A DNA stretch of 64,000 nucleotides from Thiomonas sp. FB-6 (GCF_000377645.1 NZ_KB898471.1:62001-126000); one strand, 5' to 3'; counted from the stretch's first letter, positions 19,294-28,032 are shown. Notes: generated by a model not told the origin, from the letters alone. Numbers and translations are program-made.

Positions 19294-19778
19294 GACCACG
19301 CGATGGCCGCCAGGCCCTGCGCATGCACTCCCCCTCCTCCAACTCCTCCCTCAGCCTCGGCTCCTCCAGCCCCGGCTCCGACTCCGCCGGCGTGCACATC
19401 GCCACCGAGGGCGAACAGCGCTCGATGATCGTCGGCGAGTCACTCAGCGTGACCGGCGGCACGGTCGACAGCCGCCTCGAACTCGACGCGGCAGGCGCCC
19501 GACTGGCAGCAGCGGCCCCGCCCGACGCCGCGCCGACCTGCCTGAGCGTGGACGATCACGGCGTCCTGCTGCGCAGCGGCCAGGCCGGCCTGCGGCTGAG
19601 CGCGAATCCCGCCTGCGTCCAACTGGGGGTCGAGGGCCGTGCCGGCATGCGGGCCGACGCGCAGCAGACCTCGCTGGAGGTCGGCGCCGACACGGTGGCG
19701 CGGCTTCTTGCCGACGATTCGGCGCTGCTGACCGCCAAGCCGCGGCGGAGCCGCGAAAACCGCAGAAGCCTGCTCTGA
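19179..19778 (+). pseudogene. VgrG remnant: N-terminal 37 residues joined to stem/tail
   Basis: A 199-codon frame beginning with the same residues as the next VgrG copy (to GSLELLEA). It then jumps directly to the stem segment DGRQALRMHSP also seen in the preceding chimera. The whole gp27-like domain and the OB-fold, about 400 residues, are missing. The tail after the stem is unlike that of the first copy and is rich in short beta-type segments (LELDAAGARLAAAAP, LRLSANPACVQLGVEG). Since no trimerisation core remains, this is most likely an inactive fragment. The ATG at 19179 matches the start of the intact-looking N-terminus of copy 3. It is open and could still be translated. Confidence 0.8.
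19299..19391 (+). repeat. Direct repeat R2, copy 2
   Basis: Second copy of the VgrG stem repeat (partner 18126-18218, constant offset 1173 bp). It lies only 5 bp after R1 copy 1, whereas in a normal vgrG these two elements should be more than 1 kb apart. Confidence 0.95.
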
Positions 19779-19804
19779 AGCCGCAAGACCACGACCAGCC
19801 TCGG

Positions 19805-19922
19805 ACCATGCCCGTCCCTTCCGCCCCCTCCGCTCCCTTCGCCGCCGGTGCCGATGCTGCCGGGGCGCCGTGCTTCGTCTCCCAGGGCTGCGATCCCGGC
19901 AGCCTCGAGCTGCTCGAGGCCC
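19805..19922 (+). repeat. Direct repeat R1, copy 2
   Basis: Second copy of the vgrG 5' repeat (partner 19176-19293, constant offset 629 bp), forming the start of the third vgrG remnant. Confidence 0.95.
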
Positions 19923-20930
19923 ACGGCAGCGAGGCCCTGGGCGAGCCCTTCGCCTTCGAGCTCACCCTGGCCAGCCCCAGCCCCGAGCTTGATCTGCACG
20001 CCCTGCTGCGCAGCCCCGCCTGCCTGCGCCTGCGCCACCTCCACCCCGAGCTGCCCGACCTCCCCTACCACGGCATGCTCGAGCGCTTCGAGCAACTCCA
20101 CTCCACCCCCTCCCACACCCTGTATCGCGCCCGCCTCGTGCCCCGCCTGCAGCGCCTGGCCCTGTGCCGCCACTCCCGCAGCTTCACCACCGAGCGCAGC
20201 GTCCCCGACACCCTGCGGCAGCTCCTGCTCGACTCCGGCGTCCACCCCCTGCGCATGCAACTGCGCGCCTCCTACCGCCCCCGCAACTTCCTCTGCCAGT
20301 ACGACGAGTCCGACCTCGACTTCCTCCACCGCTGGCTCCAGCGCGAAGGCCTGTTCTACCTCTTCGAACACGGCCCCGACGCCGAATCCCTGCTCCTGCT
20401 CGACCACCACGAGCTGCTGCCCCCCGACACCCTCGACGTCGCCTGGCAGCCCCTGCCCCACCTGCCAGGCTCCGACTCCCACCCCGCCGTGCACGATTGG
20501 CACGCCCTGCTCCAGCCCCTGCCCCGCCAGCTCGTGCTCCACCAGCGCAACCACCGCAAGGCCGCCGTCGAGCTCAGCGTGCGCCGCACCCTCGACCCCG
20601 ACGGCCTGGGCGAACTCGTGCTCGAACACCTCGACTTCCGCGACCACGACGAAGGCCGCCACTACGCCGACATCCTCGCCCAGCAACTGCGCTGCCGCGC
20701 CCAGCGCTTCCTCGCCAGCTCCTCCTGCCGCGGCATGCGCTGCGGCCAGACCCTGCGCCTGCACGGCCACCCCCGCGCCGACTTCAACCGCTCCTACCTC
20801 GTCACACGCGTCACCCACCACGCCACCCGCTCCACCCCCGCGCTGCCCGGACGCGACAACGCCTACTCCTGCCAGCTCGAACTCATCGACCTCGCGCTGC
20901 CCTTCCGCCCCCAGCCGGGCGATGCGGATG
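19808..20930 (+). pseudogene. VgrG remnant: gp27-like domain only
   Basis: The first about 370 codons are a well-preserved VgrG gp27-like domain: ELTLASPSPELDLHALL, the central ASYRPRNFLCQYDESDLDFL with the hallmark FLCQYDES, RWLQREGLFYLFEHG, and GMRCGQTLRLHGHP. Homology stops at ELIDLALPFRPQP. After about nt 20925 the frame stays open to 22660 but is only a shadow of the next gene. The OB-fold, stem and tail are therefore lost. The third position of codons is dominated by C (CTC, CCC, TCC), more than in tssE/tssF, giving strong C-over-G skew on the plus strand. Possibly part of an originally complete tssI whose 3' end was deleted together with the start of the adaptor gene. Confidence 0.82.
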
Positions 20931-23102
20931 CACAAGAGCCTCCAGGTCCGCGGCGAGCCGCGCCCCGATGCCGCCACCCCGGTGGACCTGCCCGAACTCG
21001 GCCCCCTGCAGGCGCGCCTGCCCGCCGACTCCCGGGCCCGCGACCAGGCCCGGGCTCACGCCGCGGCATGGTTGTCGGCATGGCCGCACGGGGCCGGCAC
21101 GACCGGCCCCGTGGCCCCGGCCGATCAGTGCCTGGCCGAGGGCCTGGTCGGCGACGAAAGCCTGGAAATGCTGCACCTGCACCCGCTGCACCGGCTGCTT
21201 CGAACCCGGCTTCCCGGCCTGCGCCCGCGCTGCCTCTGGACGCTTCCCCCCGGACCTGCCGGTGCCGGGCACCCGGGCCCGATCGAGCTGCCGCTGCGGG
21301 CGTGCACGCTATGGCTGTTTCCCGACAGGCTGCGCGCCATCCTGGTCTTCGAGGCGCGCGTCGCGACCACCGCCGCGCACTCGGTGCGGGACGAGACCTT
21401 GCTGGCGCGCTGGGTGCCTTGCGCCGAGCAAGGCTCCTTTTCCATGAGTCCCTCCCCGCGCCAGGACGCGCCCGCCGGCCTCCCGTCCTTCGCCGGCGCG
21501 GCCGACGCCACGCCGAAGGCCTCCGATGCCAAGCCCCCTCCCCGCCCCGAGCCTGCCGCGCAGGCTCGCGAGATGCGCGGCCAGATGGCCGAAGCGGCGC
21601 GCCAGCGCCTGCGCGAGCAGGGGTGGAGCCAGGCACGCCTCGAGCAACTGGACGCAAGCGGCTGGACGGGCGACCCTCCCGAAGCCGCCCTTCCCCTCGA
21701 GGACCTGCTGAAGCAATTGAACGAGCAGACCGAGACCTTGCGTCGAACCCACGGCATCGACGACCCCACGCTGCAACGCTTCCTGTCGCTGGCCGAGCGC
21801 GAGCTGCAGGACTCCGCTCGGCAAGGCTCGGCGCCGCAAGCCCTGGCCCGGGCCCTGCAGGATCTCGATGCGGCCACGCACAAGGCCCTGGCCGACGCCG
21901 GCCTGGACGCCCAGCGGGCGCAGCGGATGCTGCGCCGCTACCAGCCCGAAGCGGCCGATGCGCTGCAGGCCGCGCTGGCCGAGGCGCCGCCCGCGTCGGG
22001 CGCCGCGGCCGGCCCGCGAGCTGCCCCGCCCCAGGACAAGGCCGAGCCGGCGCGCGGCGCGCGCGCAAGCGGCCCGTGCACGCGCGAACAAGTCCGCGAA
22101 TGGCTGTCCGAGGGGCGTTCGCTGCGCGGCGCCAAGCTGGACGGACTGGACCTGCGCGGCCTCGACTTGTCCGGGGCCGATCTGCGAGAGGTCCAGGCGC
22201 GCGGCACCCTGCTGGCCGCGTGCACCCTGCGCCGCGCCGACCTGCGCGAGGCGCTGTTGCACGACGCCGACCTGCGCCGCGCCGATTTGCGCGAGGCCCG
22301 GCTCGGCGGCTGCAGCTGCGCGCGCGCCCGGCTGGACGGCGCGTGGCTCGACCAGGCCGATTGCGGCGACGCCGACTTCACGCAGGCCGGGCTGGCCCAG
22401 GCCTCGCTGCGCGGCGCCTGCCTGCGGGACTGTGTGTTCGAGCAGGCGGATCTGCGCGCGGTGTCGGCCGAGCGCTGCAAGGCCGACGGCGCCCAATTCG
22501 GAGAATGCACCCTCGACGACGGCGATTGGCGCGGCAGTTCCCTGCGTTCGGCCGCGTGGCTGGATTGCAGCCTGTCGCGCCTGCGCGCGCACCACGCAGA
22601 CGCGCGCGACCTGGCGCTGCAAGGCTCGCGGGCACGCGAAGTCGTCTTCGAGCATGCTGACCTGCGCGGCTCGCGCGCCGGCGGGAGCACCCGGCTGGTC
22701 GGTGCGCGGCTGGAGGGAGCCGACCTGCGCGACGCCTGCTGGGAGGGCAGCGTGCTGGCGGCGGCCGATCTTCGTGCCTGCCGGCTCGATGGCGCCAATT
22801 TCTCCCGGGTGCGGGCGCGCGGCGCGCGCATGTCCGGCGTGCACGGGAGCTGGCTGCGCCTGGACGAAGCGGACCTGCGTGGCGTCGACCTGCGCGGTGC
22901 GAAGCTGCTCCAGGCCAGCCTGGCCGGTGCCGACCTGCGCGGTGCCAGCCTGGCCGGAGCCCTGTGCTTCGGTGCCGACCTCGCCGACACGCGCGGCCCG
23001 GCGTCCACCTGGCGCGGCGCTGATCTGCGCCGTACGGTACTGGCGGCACGCAGCGCGGCGTCCGCGCGCCCCGAGGGCCTCTGCGCGGAGCCCGCATCGT
23101 GA
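20922..23102 (+). CDS. DUF2169 C-terminal half plus pentapeptide-repeat protein (5'-truncated T6SS adaptor)
   Basis: A 726-residue frame whose first part (about 1-170) matches the C-terminal half of DUF2169 T6SS adaptors, including DESLEMLHLHP, LRTRLPGLRPRC, CTLWLFPDRLRAILVF and ARWVPCAEQ. The N-terminal half of DUF2169, about 120 residues, is absent: the gene fuses to the VgrG remnant at nt 20922-20935 and the available ATGs (20922, 20928) have no ribosome-binding site. A helical, charged linker follows (170-390). About 395-720 are pentapeptide repeats (LRGAKLDGLDLRGLDLSGAD type), which form a right-handed beta-helix. Such proteins usually sit between vgrG and the PAAR gene and load effectors on the spike. 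GTGA overlap with the next gene. Confidence 0.82.
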   Translation: MRMHKSLQVRGEPRPDAATPVDLPELGPLQARLPADSRARDQARAHAAAWLSAWPHGAGTTGPVAPADQCLAEGLVGDESLEMLHLHPLHRLLRTRLPGLRPRCLWTLPPGPAGAGHPGPIELPLRACTLWLFPDRLRAILVFEARVATTAAHSVRDETLLARWVPCAEQGSFSMSPSPRQDAPAGLPSFAGAADATPKASDAKPPPRPEPAAQAREMRGQMAEAARQRLREQGWSQARLEQLDASGWTGDPPEAALPLEDLLKQLNEQTETLRRTHGIDDPTLQRFLSLAERELQDSARQGSAPQALARALQDLDAATHKALADAGLDAQRAQRMLRRYQPEAADALQAALAEAPPASGAAAGPRAAPPQDKAEPARGARASGPCTREQVREWLSEGRSLRGAKLDGLDLRGLDLSGADLREVQARGTLLAACTLRRADLREALLHDADLRRADLREARLGGCSCARARLDGAWLDQADCGDADFTQAGLAQASLRGACLRDCVFEQADLRAVSAERCKADGAQFGECTLDDGDWRGSSLRSAAWLDCSLSRLRAHHADARDLALQGSRAREVVFEHADLRGSRAGGSTRLVGARLEGADLRDACWEGSVLAAADLRACRLDGANFSRVRARGARMSGVHGSWLRLDEADLRGVDLRGAKLLQASLAGADLRGASLAGALCFGADLADTRGPASTWRGADLRRTVLAARSAASARPEGLCAEPAS

Positions 23103-24136
23103 CCCCCGAGCTACGCGAGATCCTGCAGGCGGCGCGGCCCCGGCGCCTGCTGCGCGGTGCGGATCTGCGGGGCCAGGACCTGCGCGGCGCCGACCTGCGC
23201 GGCTGGACCCTGCGGGAGTTGTGCCTGGACGACGCCGATTTGCGCGAGCTTCGCCTGGACGACGCCGTGCTGCAGAGCTGCACGCTGCGCTGCGCGGACC
23301 TCGGCGCCAGCACGCTGGGCGCGGCCTGGCTGACCGACTGTGATCTCGCGCGGGCGCGCCTGGCCGGCTGCCAGGCAGCGGCGGCGAGCTTCGAGCGCTG
23401 CGACCTGCGCGGCGCCGACTGCAGCGGCGCCGATTTGCGCAAGGCCTTGCTGCAGGACTGCGCCCAGGAGGGCGCCGATTACTCCGATGCCGATCTCGGG
23501 CGCTGCATGGCGGAGGGCTCCGACTGGCGCGGCGTGCGCCTGCGCGGCACGCGGCTGCAGACCGCCTTCCTGCAGGAGCTCCGCCTGGACGATCAGGACC
23601 TTCGCGCCTGCGATCTGCTGGCCTGCGACCTGGGCGGAGCAAGCCTGCGCGGCTGCCGCCTGGACGGCATGGAGCTGCTGCGCACCCGCCTGGCGGGGGC
23701 ATGCCTGGACGGCGCGAATCTCGACCATGCGCGGCTGGAACTGGTCCGCCTGGAACAGGCCAGCTTGCGTGGCGCTCGACTGGCGGGGCTGCAGGCCCGC
23801 CGCGTGCAGGCCGAAGCAGCCTGCCTGGAGGCCTGCGCCGCCGACACCTCGATCTGGCGGGAATGCCAGCTCGCGCATGCCAGCTGGCGCGGCGCCCATC
23901 TGCGCGACACCACCTTCGAGGCCTGTGACTGGTCCTTCGCGCGGCTCGACGCCGCCGAGCTGGGCGGCTCCAGGCTGCACGACCTGAACCTGCACGCCTG
24001 CGATCTCGCGGGCATGCGATCGGGGCCGGCCGAGATGCTGCGCTGCCGCGCTACCGACGCGGCTCTGCTGGAGGCCCAGCAATGGCAGCCGCGCCCGCCT
24101 TCCACCCCCCCAGAAACCCAGGAGCCTGAACCATGA
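23099..24136 (+). CDS. Pentapeptide-repeat protein, T6SS-associated
   Basis: A 345-residue protein almost entirely of A(D/N)LXX-type pentapeptides (residues about 15-320: LRGADLRGQDLRGADLRG, LRQADC-like turns, RLDGMELLRTRLAGACLDG). It should fold as a long quadrilateral beta-helix. The GTG start at 23099 overlaps the previous stop (GTGA), and the 3' end overlaps DUF3540 (ATGA), so the block is translated as a unit. Position between a DUF2169 adaptor and DUF3540/DUF4150 genes is the known arrangement for one class of T6SS effector-loading modules. No enzymatic domain is visible. Confidence 0.85.
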   Translation: MTPELREILQAARPRRLLRGADLRGQDLRGADLRGWTLRELCLDDADLRELRLDDAVLQSCTLRCADLGASTLGAAWLTDCDLARARLAGCQAAAASFERCDLRGADCSGADLRKALLQDCAQEGADYSDADLGRCMAEGSDWRGVRLRGTRLQTAFLQELRLDDQDLRACDLLACDLGGASLRGCRLDGMELLRTRLAGACLDGANLDHARLELVRLEQASLRGARLAGLQARRVQAEAACLEACAADTSIWRECQLAHASWRGAHLRDTTFEACDWSFARLDAAELGGSRLHDLNLHACDLAGMRSGPAEMLRCRATDAALLEAQQWQPRPPSTPPETQEPEP

Positions 24137-24717
24137 GCGCAGTCGCCTTGCATGCCCTCCATCCCGAGCAGGGTGCCGTACTCGCGCGCGGCATGGTCGA
24201 GCGCGAGCACGATGGCCTGTGCCGCGTGCTGTGCGAGGGCCGCTTCCTGGCCGCGAGCCCTGCGGTCAGTTGCCTGCTGCGTCCACGCCAGGGCGACGAG
24301 GTGCTGCTCGTGCTCTCCCCCGACCAGGCGCCCCTGGTGCTGGCCGTGTTGCTGCGCCAGCAGGACGAAGGACGGCTGCGCCTGCCCGGCGGCGCCGAAC
24401 TGCAGGGCGATGCCGAGGGCTTGCGCGTGCGCGCGCCCGCGCTCGACCTGTGTTGCGAGCGCGTGGAGTTTCGCGCCACCCAGGTGCGCGCCCTGTTCGG
24501 GCGCCTGCAGGCGGCGGGGCACGAATGGCTGGCGCGCCTGGAACGCAGCCTGGTCGACGTGGGCGACAGCATGCGCAGGGTGCGCGGCATGGACGAGACA
24601 CGGGCCGCGCAGCAGCGCGTGCACGTGCAAGGCCGCATGCACCTGCGGTGCGACGACGCCAGCCTGGTCGCGCGGCGCCGCGTGCGGATCGACGGCAGCC
24701 ACATCGACCTCGGTTGA
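24133..24717 (+). CDS. DUF3540 protein, T6SS-associated
   Basis: A 194-residue protein resembling the DUF3540 family found next to DUF2169, pentapeptide and PAAR-like genes in T6SS clusters; its exact role is unknown. The N-terminal half is beta-rich (SPAVSCLLRPRQGDEVLLVL). The second half has a helical segment (ATQVRALFGRLQAAGHEWLARL) and an RxxRVRIDGSHIDLG end. Overlaps the pentapeptide gene by 4 bp; the PAAR-like gene follows 23 bp later. Confidence 0.8.
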   Translation: MSAVALHALHPEQGAVLARGMVEREHDGLCRVLCEGRFLAASPAVSCLLRPRQGDEVLLVLSPDQAPLVLAVLLRQQDEGRLRLPGGAELQGDAEGLRVRAPALDLCCERVEFRATQVRALFGRLQAAGHEWLARLERSLVDVGDSMRRVRGMDETRAAQQRVHVQGRMHLRCDDASLVARRRVRIDGSHIDLG

Positions 24718-24740
24718 ACTCACTCGAAGCGGAACACGCC

Positions 24741-25133
24741 ATGTACGCGCTCACCCTCGAAGGCGGCCAGTGCCTGGCCGCGGCCGACCTGTGCCTGACC
24801 CCCACGCCCGGCGGCCCGGTGCCGGTGGCCTATCCCGACGCGGGCTTTCCCGGCATGGCCGCCAACACCTGCACCAAGGTGTTCGTGCGCGGCGTGGCCG
24901 CCTTGCACAAGGCCTCGCGCATCGCGCCTTCCAACGGCGACCAGGCCGGCACCGGAGGCGGCGTGATCAGCGCTAGCGTGATGGGCAGCGTCAGCTTCGC
25001 CCAGGCCAGCCGCATCGTGCGCCTGCAGGGACACCCCGCGGTGCGCCTGGGGGACGCCACGCGCCACAACGACGGCAACGCCGGCGGCGCCGTGGTCCAG
25101 CCCGGGCAGATCCAGTTGTCGATCGCGCGCTGA
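24741..25133 (+). CDS. DUF4150 PAAR-like spike-tip protein
   Basis: A 130-residue PAAR-like protein. PAAR proteins cap the VgrG trimer, sharpen the spike and often carry effectors. Here the domain fills the whole protein (YPDAGFPGMAANTCTKVFV, SGGVISASVMGSV-like centre, and LGDATRHNDGNAGG near the end), and no C-terminal toxin extension is present. Immediately follows DUF3540 and precedes tssJ. With no intact VgrG in the window it has no visible binding platform. Confidence 0.82.
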   Translation: MYALTLEGGQCLAAADLCLTPTPGGPVPVAYPDAGFPGMAANTCTKVFVRGVAALHKASRIAPSNGDQAGTGGGVISASVMGSVSFAQASRIVRLQGHPAVRLGDATRHNDGNAGGAVVQPGQIQLSIAR

Positions 25134-25212
25134 ACCGAAGGCACCGATACGCGCAATGACCCGAGTACTTGCCTCGCTGCAAGGGTCTGGGGCTTGGGCC
25201 GATAGTGCCGGC

Positions 25213-25914
25213 ATGCAACGTGATGGCTCCCGTCGTTTCGCTTCCCGGCTCGCCCCCGCCGCGCTGCGGCGCGGTTTGCGCCAGGCCCTGGGCCTGAGCC
25301 TGCTCGGCCTGGGCTGCGCCTCCTGCGGGCTGCTCGGATCCTCCCCGCAGGTCTCGCGCGAACAGGCGCTGGCCGCCCCCGACGCCCCCTTCGCCGCGCA
25401 GGCCATCGTCGTGCACGTGGAAGCCGCGCCGGAACTCAACGCGGTGCAGGGCCAGGCCCACACGCTGGTGCTCGGCGTGCTGCAGGCGGCCCGCTCCGAC
25501 ACCCTGTCCGCGCTGGCCAACCAGCCCGAGCAGGTGGAGCAGGCTCTGGTGGAGGCACGCGAGGCGCCCGGGCTGCTGCAGATCACCCGCTTCGTCATCC
25601 ATCCCGGACAACGCTGCACCGCGCGCGTGGACCGCGTGCGCGGCACGCTGGCCGTCGCGCTGGCCGCCGGCTACGCGCAGCCGGGCTCCGGCCGCGCGCC
25701 GCGCGTGTTCGACATCGCGCTGGAGCTGCGCTCCAGCGGCTGGATCCGGCGCAGCTACAACGCCAGCGCGCGTCGCTTGGACCTTCGCCTGCGCCTCGGC
25801 CCCACCGGGGTGCTCGCCGCCGAGGCCATGGCGGGCGCCGAGGCGCCGGCGGCCGCGAGCTCGGCGCCCGGCCGCGCCGCGGCCCCGGCTTGCCAGGCCC
25901 TGGCCGACACCTGA
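25213..25914 (+). CDS. tssJ: Type VI secretion lipoprotein TssJ
   Basis: Outer-membrane lipoprotein that anchors the TssLM complex. The 233-residue product has a basic N-terminus, a hydrophobic core (ALGLSLLGLG) and a signal-II-like cysteine (C35 or C38 in LGCASCG). The TssJ beta-sandwich follows, with LNAVQGQAHTLVLGVLQ and FVIHPGQ. It is longer than typical TssJ (about 160-190) because of an Ala-rich C-terminal tail. I start at the ATG at 25213; an in-frame ATG at 25156 would add 19 residues before the signal. It begins the tssJ-K-L-M membrane-complex block. Confidence 0.87.
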   Translation: MQRDGSRRFASRLAPAALRRGLRQALGLSLLGLGCASCGLLGSSPQVSREQALAAPDAPFAAQAIVVHVEAAPELNAVQGQAHTLVLGVLQAARSDTLSALANQPEQVEQALVEAREAPGLLQITRFVIHPGQRCTARVDRVRGTLAVALAAGYAQPGSGRAPRVFDIALELRSSGWIRRSYNASARRLDLRLRLGPTGVLAAEAMAGAEAPAAASSAPGRAAAPACQALADT

Positions 25915-25936
25915 GCCCCGTGGAGGAAACCGGCCG

Positions 25937-27340
25937 ATGAACCGCCCCGAACCCGTGTTCTGGCACCAGGGCATGTTCCTGCAGCCCCAGCATTTCCAGG
26001 CCGATGCGCTGCACGCGCAGGCACGCCTGGGCGACCTGATCGACGCCATCGCGCCGGACCTGTGGGGCCTGGCCGAGCTGGAGATCGCGCAGGCGGCCTT
26101 GGCCAACCACAGTTTCCAGGTCCGGCGCGCGCGCCTGCGTTTCGCCCGCGGAGAGGTCCTGCACTATCCCGGCAACGCCGTCATCGCGCCACGCAGCTTC
26201 GACCCCGCGTGGTTCGACGCCGGCGCCAAGGTGGACGTGTACCTCGGCCTGCGCGCGATGACCGAGGACACCCCCAACGTCAGCCTGTGCGACGGAGCCG
26301 AGCCGGCCGCGCAAGCCGCCACGCGCCTGGCCACGCAACTGCGGCCGCCCGAACGCGCCGACCTGTATTCCGACGGCCCGGCGGCGCAGGTTCGCACGCT
26401 GCAGCACGTGCTTCGCGTGTCCTTCGAACCCGAGCTGGAACACCTGCACGGCTACGAGCTGCTGGCGGTCGCCCGCCTCGTGCACGACGGCGAAGGCGTG
26501 CGCCTGGACGAAAGTTTCATCCCGCCCTGCTACGCACTGGGCGCCTGCGAACCGCTGAGCCAGATGCTGGCGGACATGCGCGACGAGATCGGAGCACGTC
26601 TGCGGCAACTCGAGGAGCTCAAGAGCGATCCCGGCAGCCAGCCGGGCGAACGCACCGGCGCGCGTCGCGACGACCTGCAGCTGATGCTGGCCCTTCGCGC
26701 GCTGGCCGGCGCGAGCTGCTGGCTGACGCAGGCCTGCGACAAGCGCCACGAGCGGCCGGCGCTGGTGCATGCCCGCCTGCGTGAACTGGTGGCCGAGCTG
26801 AGCTGCTTCTCCACCCGCTGCGACGCCCTGGGCGCCACGCCGGCATGCCCGGAGGGCCTCGCTCCCTTCGACCCGCTGCATCTGCGCGAGTGCTTCTCGC
26901 AGCTCCGCCAGCTGCTGCGCCTGCTGCTGCAGGACATCAGCGTGGGCCCGGCCTACGTGCTGCCGCTGGTGCCCTGCGACGGCGCCCTGTGCGCCAAGGT
27001 GCCCGAGGCCGCATTCGGGCGGCGCAACGAATTCTTCCTCATGCTCAGCGCCGCCACGGCGCCGCCCCGGTGGGCGCCCCAGGTGGAGTTCCAGGCGCGC
27101 CTCGCGGCGCCGTCGACCATGGCGGCGCTGGTCACGCACTCGCTGCCGGGCATGGCACTGCACGCGCTGAGCGCGGTGCCCCCCGGGCTTCCCGCGAGAC
27201 CGCGCAGCGCGTACTGGCGTGTCGGTCACTCCGGCTCGCTGTGGGATGCGGCGCAGCGCGAAGGCGCGCTGCAACTGCACTGGCCGGCCGCGCCCGCCGA
27301 GCTGCAGGCCAGTCTGGTCGTCGTGGAGCGTGCCCGGTGA
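25937..27340 (+). CDS. tssK: Type VI secretion baseplate subunit TssK
   Basis: Trimeric adaptor linking the baseplate to the TssJLM membrane complex. The 467-residue protein opens with the family signature VFWHQGMFLQPQHFQ and contains the shell-type beta domain (RARLRFARGEVLHYPG), the helical neck and a C-terminal head. A GAGGAAA ribosome-binding site precedes the ATG. Its stop overlaps the tssL start by one base. Confidence 0.94.
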   Translation: MNRPEPVFWHQGMFLQPQHFQADALHAQARLGDLIDAIAPDLWGLAELEIAQAALANHSFQVRRARLRFARGEVLHYPGNAVIAPRSFDPAWFDAGAKVDVYLGLRAMTEDTPNVSLCDGAEPAAQAATRLATQLRPPERADLYSDGPAAQVRTLQHVLRVSFEPELEHLHGYELLAVARLVHDGEGVRLDESFIPPCYALGACEPLSQMLADMRDEIGARLRQLEELKSDPGSQPGERTGARRDDLQLMLALRALAGASCWLTQACDKRHERPALVHARLRELVAELSCFSTRCDALGATPACPEGLAPFDPLHLRECFSQLRQLLRLLLQDISVGPAYVLPLVPCDGALCAKVPEAAFGRRNEFFLMLSAATAPPRWAPQVEFQARLAAPSTMAALVTHSLPGMALHALSAVPPGLPARPRSAYWRVGHSGSLWDAAQREGALQLHWPAAPAELQASLVVVERAR

Positions 27341-27987
27341 TGCGCCTGATCGACGCCTACGTTCCGTGGTTCGCGCGCGTGCAGGCCTTCCTGCAGGGGC
27401 CCACCGGCAGCGTCGACGAGGCGGCGGCGCGCATCGAAGAATGGTTCCGCGACGCCCGCGCGCAGGCGGCCGCGGCCAGCTGCCCGCGAGAACATGCCGA
27501 GCTGGCTGCCTACGCGGCGGCGGCGTGGGCCGACGAGCGCCTGCAGAGCGGCGATTGGGAGCATGCGCGCGCGTGGCATGCGCATCTGCTGCAGCGGCGC
27601 CATTTCGGGGTGGTCGACGCCGGGGAGGGTTTTTTCCGGCATCTGCGCCAGCTCGGCCCCCAGGAGCAGGAGGTGCGCGAGGTGTTTGCCCTGGCCTTGT
27701 TGCTGGGGCTGCGCGGCCAATTCGCGCTGGATGCCGACGAACGCGCGTGGAGAAAGACCCGCGACGCCGAGCTGGCCCGCGTTCTCGAGGCCTCGCCGGG
27801 CTCCGAGAGCCTGCTCGCGGGCCTCGCTGCGAATGCGGGCGCCCACGGGCCGCCGCGGCGGCGGCTGGCGCAACGGCTTCGCAGCCCCGGAGCCGCGGCC
27901 GCCGCGGCGATCGTCGCGCTGGGCCTGCTGTTCGGCCTGTACGCGCTGTGGCTGCACCAGGCCGTGCGCAACTGGTTCAACGCCTGA
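27340..27987 (+). CDS. tssL: Type VI secretion inner-membrane protein TssL (DotU/IcmH-like)
   Basis: Binds TssM and TssK. The 215-residue protein has a cytoplasmic helical hook domain (about 1-180: EHAELAAYAAAAWADERL, HFGVVDAGEGFFRHL) and one C-terminal transmembrane helix (about 185-207, AAIVALGLLFGLYALWL). There is no C-terminal OmpA peptidoglycan-binding domain, so anchoring to the cell wall would need another protein. The ATG overlaps the tssK stop (TGATG). Confidence 0.92.
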   Translation: MRLIDAYVPWFARVQAFLQGPTGSVDEAAARIEEWFRDARAQAAAASCPREHAELAAYAAAAWADERLQSGDWEHARAWHAHLLQRRHFGVVDAGEGFFRHLRQLGPQEQEVREVFALALLLGLRGQFALDADERAWRKTRDAELARVLEASPGSESLLAGLAANAGAHGPPRRRLAQRLRSPGAAAAAAIVALGLLFGLYALWLHQAVRNWFNA

Positions 27988-28032
27988 GGCTCCGTCGCGC
28001 ATGGCGCCTCGGGCCTCGTCGCCCATGCCCCC

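Noticed and set aside
20900-20940. Programmed frameshift linking VgrG gp27 domain to the adaptor
   Set aside because: No slippery heptamer or downstream stem is apparent, and both partners lack essential halves, so deletion is the simpler reading.
20931-22660. Continuation of the third VgrG frame past its gp27 domain
   Set aside because: After about 20925 the residues are Arg/Pro-rich noise, while the other frame encodes recognisable DUF2169 and pentapeptides.
21309-23702. Minus-strand 797-codon frame with repeat-like composition
   Set aside because: Pentapeptide-encoding DNA is periodic, so the antisense strand looks repetitive too (AQVG-type runs). Not a gene.
22078-24050. Periodic DNA in the pentapeptide genes considered as a possible CRISPR or satellite array
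   Set aside because: The period is 15 bp with degenerate units and it is fully explained by protein repeats. No spacers.
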